The position numbers and the translations under genes are program-made. A stretch of 57,796 bases of DNA from Piscinibacter sp. (lineage in GTDB: Bacteria > Pseudomonadota > Gammaproteobacteria > Burkholderiales > Burkholderiaceae_C). How positions within the stretch are numbered: position 1 is the stretch's first letter; the number at the start of each line of letters is the position of its first letter. This document shows, piece by piece, positions 52,494 through 57,796 of this stretch. The stretch is taken from contig JAGOAS010000027.1 in NCBI GenBank assembly GCA_017983795.1, positions 1-57,796 of the forward strand. Reading direction: 5' to 3'. The notes below the pieces were generated by a model that had not been told where the DNA came from, did not search any database, and saw only the letters and a program-made list of their open reading frames with translations.

Positions 52494-54841
52494 ACCCCTT
52501 GCGCCAGGTTGGCCTGTTCCTGCGCCGACAGGCCGGCGTTCTGCGCGGCGAGTTGTCGTTCGCGCTCCAGGTTGCGCTCCAACTGGTTCTTGCCGGAGAG
52601 GTATTGCACCGGCCAGTCGGCGCCGACGCCGCTGACGTGGCCGATCTTCGCCGCTTCGAGCAGCGTCCAGGCCGGGTTGGCCAGGTGCGGCCGCGCGATC
52701 GCGCACAGGTCGGCGCGGCCGGCGGCGACGATGCTGTTGACGTGGTCGGCCTCGCTGATCGCGCCCACCGCCATGGTCGCGACCCCGAGTTCGTTGCGGA
52801 TCAGGTCGGCGAACGGCGTCTGGTACATGCGGCCGTAGACCGGCTTCTGCTGCTTGCTGACCTGGCCCGAGGACACGTCGATCAGGTCGCAGCCCGCGGC
52901 CTGGAAGGCGCGCGCGATCTCCACCGCATCGGCCGGCGTGTTGCCGCCCGGCACCCAGTCGTGCGCGGAGAGGCGCACCGACATCGGCCTGTCCGCCGGC
53001 CAGGCGGCGCGCATCGCGGTGAACACTTCGAGCGGGAAGCGCAGTCGGTTGGCGAGCGAGCCGCCGCAGTCGTCGCTGCGCTGGTTGGTCAGCGGCGAGA
53101 GAAAGGCCGAGAGCAGGTAGCCGTGCGCGCAGTGCAGTTCCAGCCAGTCGAAGCCTGCTTGCGCGGCGCGCTTGGTGGCGGCGACGAACTCGTCGCGCAC
53201 GCGGTCCATGTCGGCGCGCGTCATCGCCTTGGACCAGGCGCTGACGCCGTCCAGATACTGCTGCGGCGAGGCCGAGAGCAGCGGCCAGTTGCCGGCTTGC
53301 AGCGGCAGGTCTTCGCCCTCCCAGGGCACGCGCGTCGAGCCCTTGGCGCCGGCGTGGCCGAGCTGCATGGCGATCTTCGCGGTGCTGTTGCCATGCACGA
53401 ACGCGACGATGCGTTGCCACGCGGTTTGCTGCTCGTCGTTCCACAGCCCCGGGCAGCCGGGCGTGATGCGCGCATCGGGCGAGGTGCAGGTCATCTCGGC
53501 GAAGACCAGGCCCGCGCCGCCCATCGCGCGTGCGCCCAGGTGCACGAGGTGGTGGTCGCCAGGGATGCCGTTCAGCGCGCTGTACTGCGCCATCGGAGAG
53601 ACGACGACGCGGTTTTTCAGCGTCAGCCCGCGCAGGCGGAAGGGCGTGAACATCGGCGGCACCGCCTCGGCCTTCAACCCGGCCTTGGCCGCCAGCCAGC
53701 CTTCCAGATCGCCGACATAGCCCGCGTCGCGCAGGCGCAGGTTCTCGTGCGAGATGCGCTGCGAGCGCGTCAGCAGTGCGTAGGCGAACTGCTCGGGCTC
53801 GAGCTTGGCGTGGCGCTCCACGTTCTCGAACCACTCGGTGGAGTTGCGCGCCGCGTTCTGGATCTTCAGCACCTCGACGCCACGCAGTTCCTCGTAGCGG
53901 GCCAGCGCAGCCGCAAGGTCGCCGGGCTGCTCGGCGATGCGCTCGGCGAGCGAGATCGCGTCTTCGAAGGCCAGCTTGGTGCCCGAGCCGATCGAGAAGT
54001 GCGCGGTGTGCGCCGCGTCACCCATCAGCACCACCGGCGCGCGGCCGTTGTGGTGCACCCAGCGCTTGCACACCACGCGCGGAAAGCGGATCCACTGCGC
54101 CGAACCGCGCAGGTGCGCCGCGTTGCTCATCAGCGCATGGCCGTCGAGGTACCTGGCGAACAGCTTCTCGCAGAAGGCGATGCCCTCCTCCTTGCTCATC
54201 TGCTCCAGCCCGGCGGCGCGCCACACCTCGTCGGGCGTCTCGACGATGAAGGTCGAGGTGGTTTCGTCGAAGCGGTAGGCATGAGCCTGGAACCAGCCCC
54301 ACTGCGTCTTCTCGAAGGCGAAGGTGAAGGCGTCGAACAGCTTCTTCGTGCCCAGCCAGACGAAGCGGCAGCGGCGCAAATCGATGTCGGGCTGGTAGGT
54401 GGCGGCGTACTTGCTGCGGAAGCGGCTGTTCAGGCCGTCGCAGGCGATGATCAGGTCGGCAGCGACGTCAGCGTCGTCGGGGCACTCGGTCTTGTAGCGG
54501 ATGTCGACGCCGAGCTCGGCGCAGCGCGCCTGCAGGATGTTGAGCAGGCGCATGCGGCCGATGCCGCAGAAGCCATGGCCGGTGGAGCGCAGCGTGCGGC
54601 CCTGGAAGTGGACGTCGATGTCGTCCCAGTGGTTGAAGGCGTCGAGGATCTGGCCGGCGGTCTTGGCATCGGCGCGCCGGAGCGCGCCCAGGGTCTGGTC
54701 GGAGAACACCACGCCCCAGCCGAAGGTGTCGGTCGGTGCGTTGCGCTCGATCACCGTCACCTCGTGGCGCGCATCCTGCAGCTTCATCAGCAGCGCGAAA
54801 TACAGGCCAGCCGGGCCGCCGCCGATGCAGGTGATGCGCAT
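52490..54841 (-). CDS. 2-aminobenzoyl-CoA monooxygenase/reductase-type fusion (bifunctional salicylyl-CoA 5-hydroxylase/oxidoreductase family)
   Basis: A 783-residue fusion. Residues 1-390 form a flavoprotein monooxygenase with the FAD motif [18 protein letters not shown], a DG-type [16 protein letters not shown] and the [25 protein letters not shown] motif. Residues about 400-770 form an old-yellow-enzyme domain with [32 protein letters not shown] and [25 protein letters not shown]. The family hydroxylates an ortho-substituted benzoyl-CoA at C5 and then reduces the ring to a non-aromatic product with NADH. The neighbouring kyn genes favour 2-aminobenzoyl-CoA over salicylyl-CoA. It is the first gene of the leftward operon, with GGAGA seven bases before the ATG. 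Confidence 0.92.
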   Translation of the reverse strand: MRITCIGGGPAGLYFALLMKLQDARHEVTVIERNAPTDTFGWGVVFSDQTLGALRRADAKTAGQILDAFNHWDDIDVHFQGRTLRSTGHGFCGIGRMRLLNILQARCAELGVDIRYKTECPDDADVAADLIIACDGLNSRFRSKYAATYQPDIDLRRCRFVWLGTKKLFDAFTFAFEKTQWGWFQAHAYRFDETTSTFIVETPDEVWRAAGLEQMSKEEGIAFCEKLFARYLDGHALMSNAAHLRGSAQWIRFPRVVCKRWVHHNGRAPVVLMGDAAHTAHFSIGSGTKLAFEDAISLAERIAEQPGDLAAALARYEELRGVEVLKIQNAARNSTEWFENVERHAKLEPEQFAYALLTRSQRISHENLRLRDAGYVGDLEGWLAAKAGLKAEAVPPMFTPFRLRGLTLKNRVVVSPMAQYSALNGIPGDHHLVHLGARAMGGAGLVFAEMTCTSPDARITPGCPGLWNDEQQTAWQRIVAFVHGNSTAKIAMQLGHAGAKGSTRVPWEGEDLPLQAGNWPLLSASPQQYLDGVSAWSKAMTRADMDRVRDEFVAATKRAAQAGFDWLELHCAHGYLLSAFLSPLTNQRSDDCGGSLANRLRFPLEVFTAMRAAWPADRPMSVRLSAHDWVPGGNTPADAVEIARAFQAAGCDLIDVSSGQVSKQQKPVYGRMYQTPFADLIRNELGVATMAVGAISEADHVNSIVAAGRADLCAIARPHLANPAWTLLEAAKIGHVSGVGADWPVQYLSGKNQLERNLERERQLAAQNAGLSAQEQANLAQGV

Positions 54842-54868
54842 GCCGAAGTCTCCGTCGTTGTGCGCTGC

Positions 54869-54897
54869 ACTTTAGAGCTTGATATTTTAGGTGTCAA
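54869..54897 (-). promoter_or_regulatory. promoter of the leftward 2-aminobenzoyl-CoA operon
   Basis: On the minus strand a consensus -35 TTGACA (54892-54897) is followed after 17 bases by TAAAGT (54869-54874), a 4/6 match to the -10 box. Transcription would start near 54862, giving a leader of about 20 bases with the GGAGA site of the monooxygenase gene. Confidence 0.65.
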
Positions 54898-54898
54898 G
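54878..54898. promoter_or_regulatory. shared operator palindrome between the abm-like and kyn operons
   Basis: CTTGA (54878-54882) and TCAAG (54894-54898) form an inverted repeat with an 11-base centre; extended half-sites are TTGATA on the plus strand and TTGACA on the minus strand. These half-sites are at the same time the -35 boxes of the two divergent promoters. A 21-bp dyad with TTGA half-sites is typical for MarR dimers, and a MarR gene lies in the operon. Confidence 0.65.
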
Positions 54899-54908
54899 CA
54901 TCTAGAAT
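54879..54908 (+). promoter_or_regulatory. promoter of the kynBUA operon
   Basis: -35 TTGATA (54879-54884), an 18-base spacer and -10 TAGAAT (54903-54908) each match the sigma-70 consensus at five of six positions. The expected start point near 54915 is only about three bases before the kynB ATG at 54918, and no Shine-Dalgarno site is present, so the mRNA may be almost leaderless. Confidence 0.65.
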
Positions 54909-54917
54909 CGGCGCATC

Positions 54918-55553
54918 ATGAGTCAGCCGCGCCGCCTCTGGGACATCTCCCCCGTGCTGGGCCCGGCCACGCCGCCCTTCCCCGGCGACCAGGCCTACGA
55001 GCAGCGCTGGACGGCGCGCATCGCCCCCGGCTGCCCGGTCAACCTGAGCGCGATCACGCTCTCGCCGCACCTCGGCGCGCATGCGGATGCACCCTTGCAC
55101 TATGCCGACGGTGCGCCCGCGATCGGCGAGGTTTCGCTGGAGCCCTACCTCGGCCCCTGCCGCGTGATCCACGGGATCGGGCGCGGGCCGCTGGTGAAGC
55201 CGGAGCACCTCGCCCATGCGCTGGAGAAGCTGCCGCCGCGCGTGCTGGTGCGCACCTGCCAGCGCGCGCCAACCGCGTGGTCGGAAGATTTCACCGCCTT
55301 CGCGCCCGAAACCATCGCGCTGCTCGCCGCGCGCGGCGTGAAGCTGGTCGGCATCGACAGCCAATCGGTCGACCCGGCCACCAGCAAGACGCTCGACAGC
55401 CACCACCTGCTGCTCGAGCACGATCTGCGCGTGCTCGAGAACCTGGTGCTCGACGAGGTGCCCGAAGGCGACTACGAACTCATCGCGCTGCCGCTCAAGC
55501 TCGCCCATGCCTGCGCGAGCCCGGTGCGCGCCATCCTCAGAGAACTCTCATGA
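54918..55553 (+). CDS. kynB: arylformamidase (kynurenine formamidase)
   Basis: A 211-residue metal-dependent KynB. The start [22 protein letters not shown] and the metal-binding [14 protein letters not shown] (HxGxHxD) are diagnostic, as is [10 protein letters not shown] and the later [18 protein letters not shown]. It hydrolyses N-formylkynurenine to kynurenine and formate. It is the first gene of kynBUA and is divergent from the 2-aminobenzoyl-CoA operon. Its stop overlaps the kynU ATG (ATGA). Confidence 0.96.
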   Translation: MSQPRRLWDISPVLGPATPPFPGDQAYEQRWTARIAPGCPVNLSAITLSPHLGAHADAPLHYADGAPAIGEVSLEPYLGPCRVIHGIGRGPLVKPEHLAHALEKLPPRVLVRTCQRAPTAWSEDFTAFAPETIALLAARGVKLVGIDSQSVDPATSKTLDSHHLLLEHDLRVLENLVLDEVPEGDYELIALPLKLAHACASPVRAILRELS

Positions 55554-56821
55554 CAAGACAGAACGCCCAGGCGCTCGACGCCCGCGACCCGCTGGCCTCG
55601 CTGCGCACCCAGTTCGCCCTGCCCGAAGGCGTGATCTACCTCGACGGCAACTCGCTGGGCGTGCTGCCCGCCGCCGCGCCGGCGCGCGTGGCGCAGGCGG
55701 TGCAGCAGGAGTGGGGCGAGGGCCTGATCCGCAGCTGGAATACGGCGAACTGGGTGAACCTGCCGCAGCGCGTGGGCGACAAGATCGGCCGCCTGATCGG
55801 CGCGCCGCCGGGCCAGACGCTGGCGGGCGACTCCACCTCGGTAAACCTCTACAAGGTGCTGGCGGCGGCGCTGCTGCTGGCGAAGCAACAGGGCGATCCG
55901 GCGCGGCGCGTGATCGTCTCCGAGCGCAGCAACTTCCCCACCGACCTCTACATCGCCGAGGGCCTGGCGCGCCAGCATGGCTTCGAGCTGAAGCTGGTCG
56001 AGCCGGAGCAGATCGCCGCGCAGTTCGGCCCCTCGCTCGCCGTGTTGATGCTCACCCACGTCAACTACCGCACCGGGCGCATGCACGACATGGCCGCGAT
56101 CACGCGCGCGGCGCACGGCTGCGGCGCACTGGCGCTGTGGGATCTGGCGCATTCGGCCGGCGCCGTGCCGGTGGACCTGAACGGCGCCGATGCCGACTTC
56201 GCCGTCGGCTGCGGCTACAAGTACCTGAACGGCGGCCCCGGCGCACCGGCCTTCCTGTGGGTGCACCCGCGCCATCTCGAGCGCATGGAGCGCGAGGATC
56301 TGTGGCAGCCGCTGTCGGGCTGGTTCGGCCACGCCGCGCCCTTCGAGTTCTCGCCGCACTACCGGCCGGCCAGCGGCATCGCGCGCTTCGCCTGCGGCAC
56401 GCCGCCGGTGCTGGGGCTGACGGCGCTGGAGACCGGCGTCGACACGGCGCTCGCCGCCGAGCCGCTGGGCGGCATGGCGGCGCTGCGCCGCAAGTCGCTC
56501 GCGCTGACCAGCCTGTTCATCACCCTCGTCGAGGCACGCTGCGCGGGGCATGGCCTCACGGTGATCACGCCGCGCACCGAGGGCGAGCGCGGCAGCCAGG
56601 TCAACCTGGCGCGCGGCGAAGGCGCCTATGCCATCGTGCAGGCGCTCATCGCACGTGGCGTGATCGGCGACTTCCGTGCGCCGGATGTGCTGCGCTTCGG
56701 CTTCACGCCGCTGTACACCAGCTTCACCGAAGTGTGGGACGCCGTCGAGCACTTGCGCCAGGTGCTCGAATCCGGCGAATGGAAAGAGGCGCGCTTCAAC
56801 CAGAAGGCAGCCGTGACATGA
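55550..56821 (+). CDS. kynU: kynureninase
   Basis: A 423-residue PLP enzyme. It opens with [29 protein letters not shown]. Typical motifs are [53 protein letters not shown] and the PLP lysine in [16 protein letters not shown]. It cleaves kynurenine to anthranilate and alanine, so it supplies the substrate of the divergent CoA ligase operon. Both ends overlap neighbouring genes by four bases (ATGA), meaning tight translational coupling in kynBUA. Confidence 0.97.
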   Translation: MTRQNAQALDARDPLASLRTQFALPEGVIYLDGNSLGVLPAAAPARVAQAVQQEWGEGLIRSWNTANWVNLPQRVGDKIGRLIGAPPGQTLAGDSTSVNLYKVLAAALLLAKQQGDPARRVIVSERSNFPTDLYIAEGLARQHGFELKLVEPEQIAAQFGPSLAVLMLTHVNYRTGRMHDMAAITRAAHGCGALALWDLAHSAGAVPVDLNGADADFAVGCGYKYLNGGPGAPAFLWVHPRHLERMEREDLWQPLSGWFGHAAPFEFSPHYRPASGIARFACGTPPVLGLTALETGVDTALAAEPLGGMAALRRKSLALTSLFITLVEARCAGHGLTVITPRTEGERGSQVNLARGEGAYAIVQALIARGVIGDFRAPDVLRFGFTPLYTSFTEVWDAVEHLRQVLESGEWKEARFNQKAAVT

Positions 56822-57675
56822 CCTGTCCGCATCACTCCTCCGAGGGCGAGCGCATCGTCGCCGACGAAGGCGCCAAGCTCGACTTCAGCCGCGACATGAG
56901 CTATGGCGACTACCTGCAGCTCGACGCCGTGCTCAACGCGCAGAAGCCGCTCTCGCCCGACCACAACGAGATGCTCTTCATCGTGCAGCACCAGACCAGC
57001 GAGCTGTGGATGAAGCTGATGCTGCACGAGCTCTCGGCCGCGGTGGGCTGCATCGCGCGCGACGAGCTCGGCAGCGCCTTCAAGATGCTGGCGCGCGTCA
57101 GCAAGATCATGGAGCAGCTGGTGCACGCCTGGGACGTGCTGGCCACCATGACGCCGCCGGAATACTCGGCGATCCGGCCCTACCTGAGCAACAGCAGCGG
57201 CTTCCAGAGCTGGCAGTACCGCTGCATCGAGTTCATGCTGGGCAACAAGAACCCGGCGATGCTCAAGCCGCACGCGCACCGGCCGGATCTGCTGGCCAAG
57301 GTGGAAGCGGCGTGGCGCGCGCCCTCGCTGTACGACGAATCGCTGCGCCTGCTGGCGCGGCGTGGCATGGCCGTTCCCTCCGAGTATCTCGAACGCGACT
57401 GGACCCAGCCCTACGCCGCCAGCGACGCCGTGGAGCAGGCCTGGCTCATGGTCTACCGCGACCCAAAGCAGCACTGGGATCTGTACCAGCTCGGCGAAGA
57501 ACTCACCGATCTCGAAGACGCCTTCCGCCTCTGGCGCTTCCGCCACGTCACCACGGTGGAGCGCGTGATCGGCTTCAAGCGCGGCACGGGCGGCACCAGC
57601 GGCGTGGGCTATCTGCGCAAGATGCTCGACACGGTGCTGTTTCCGGAGATCTGGAAGCTGCGGACGGATCTCTGA
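56818..57675 (+). CDS. kynA: tryptophan 2,3-dioxygenase
   Basis: A 285-residue haem dioxygenase. It contains [60 protein letters not shown] and the C-terminal haem-ligand region [30 protein letters not shown]. It converts L-tryptophan and O2 to N-formylkynurenine, the first step of the pathway. The gene comes last in kynBUA and its ATG overlaps the kynU stop. Confidence 0.97.
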   Translation: MTCPHHSSEGERIVADEGAKLDFSRDMSYGDYLQLDAVLNAQKPLSPDHNEMLFIVQHQTSELWMKLMLHELSAAVGCIARDELGSAFKMLARVSKIMEQLVHAWDVLATMTPPEYSAIRPYLSNSSGFQSWQYRCIEFMLGNKNPAMLKPHAHRPDLLAKVEAAWRAPSLYDESLRLLARRGMAVPSEYLERDWTQPYAASDAVEQAWLMVYRDPKQHWDLYQLGEELTDLEDAFRLWRFRHVTTVERVIGFKRGTGGTSGVGYLRKMLDTVLFPEIWKLRTDL

Positions 57676-57796
57676 TACTAAGTCGCGTTCAATGATATAG
57701 AAGTTATCCACTTGAACCCGGTCATTGACTGGGTTCGGGGTGGGTTGGCTTCGAGAGACGCGATGCCGGTGGTGAGCACGGCTTCGACGGCGTCGA
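57676..57796. other. region after kynA at the window edge
   Basis: GAACCCGGT (57714-57722), loop CATTG and ACTGGGTTC (57728-57736) form a 9-bp stem with one G-T pair, 39 bases after the kynA stop. It lacks a T-run, so it is a weak terminator candidate. The minus strand has an open frame of 39 codons from the window edge to a TAG at 57678. It reads DAVEAVLTTGIASLEANPP at the edge and could be the end of a gene outside the window, but I do not recognise it. This stretch is less GC-rich than the rest. Confidence 0.35.

Noticed and set aside
52490-54841. Salicylate degradation as the main role of the fusion enzyme
   Set aside because: Adjacent kynBUA supplies anthranilate and the ligase is of the 2-aminobenzoate type; no salicylate-specific gene is seen.
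52499-56821. 1440-codon plus-strand open frame covering the monooxygenase gene antisense and then kynU
   Set aside because: Only the kynU part (from 55550) is coding. The upstream part is an antisense shadow of the fusion gene and would run through the divergent promoter and kynB.
57678-57794. Partial minus-strand gene at the right edge
   Set aside because: Only 39 codons are visible, without a recognisable motif or start, so it is noted within the edge region rather than called as a gene.
1-57796. CRISPR arrays, tRNA/rRNA genes, prophage or intact insertion sequence
   Set aside because: No regularly spaced repeats, cloverleaf-like sequences, transposase or integrase motifs were found while reading through; the only repeats are the three REP-like elements.

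Overview
The window is a very GC-rich bacterial chromosome segment with tightly packed genes and short intergenic gaps. Its gene content points to a betaproteobacterium of the order Burkholderiales: an orphan Bug-type solute-binding protein, YaeQ, PpnP, a periplasmic quinoprotein alcohol dehydrogenase with its own cytochrome c, and a CoA-dependent anthranilate pathway. The genus cannot be fixed from the sequence alone. I see no rRNA, tRNA, CRISPR array, phage or intact insertion sequence.

Layout. 1-21.3 kb is mixed core and accessory content: an S4 RNA-binding protein and luciferase-like oxidoreductase, a cold-shock protein, a medium-chain reductase, a five-PAS hybrid histidine kinase, a Dcp-like M3 peptidase, an LTA-synthase-type membrane sulfatase-fold enzyme, a Gfo/Idh/MocA oxidoreductase, a K+ channel with a C-terminal zinc ribbon, YaeQ, a small acetyltransferase, a prolyl oligopeptidase, an acyl-CoA synthetase, a TPR protein, PpnP, MurB, YajQ and a retropepsin-like protease. 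21.5-26.5 kb is a separate catabolic module: a LysR regulator divergent from a Bug solute-binding protein, a hydrolase carrying the full catalytic signature of fluoroacetate dehalogenase, and a LeuCD-type hydro-lyase pair. 26.7-33.5 kb holds an MFS transporter, a tandem PimC/PimD-like acyl-CoA dehydrogenase pair, a P1 peptidase, a lipoprotein hydrolase and RsuA. 33.5-36.8 kb is a quinoprotein alcohol dehydrogenase, its cytochrome c and a divergent Fis-type regulator. 36.8-43 kb is the conserved ribF-ileS-lspA cluster followed by ubiB, then membrane and small hypothetical proteins. 44.2-47.9 kb holds a quinone reductase, two EamA transporters and an atypical SDR.

48.0-57.7 kb is the highlight. 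Two divergent, translationally coupled operons together appear to take L-tryptophan to central metabolism through 2-aminobenzoyl-CoA. The rightward operon kynB-kynU-kynA converts tryptophan to anthranilate. The leftward operon has a fused flavin monooxygenase/old-yellow-enzyme (2-aminobenzoyl-CoA monooxygenase/reductase type), a MarR regulator, a crotonase, an acyl-CoA dehydrogenase, an aryl-CoA ligase and a RidA-like protein; it would activate anthranilate to its CoA thioester, dearomatise it and degrade it. A 21-bp palindrome in the 76-bp gap carries the -35 hexamers of both promoters and is the obvious operator. The RidA-like protein lacks the usual substrate-carboxylate arginine, and the crotonase lacks both canonical glutamates, which suggests specialised steps after ring reduction.

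Three copies of a 23-bp inverted repeat pair (REP/BIME-like) lie in intergenic gaps at 15.66, 30.3 and 40.8 kb. All functional statements come from reading translated sequence by eye; no database search was run.
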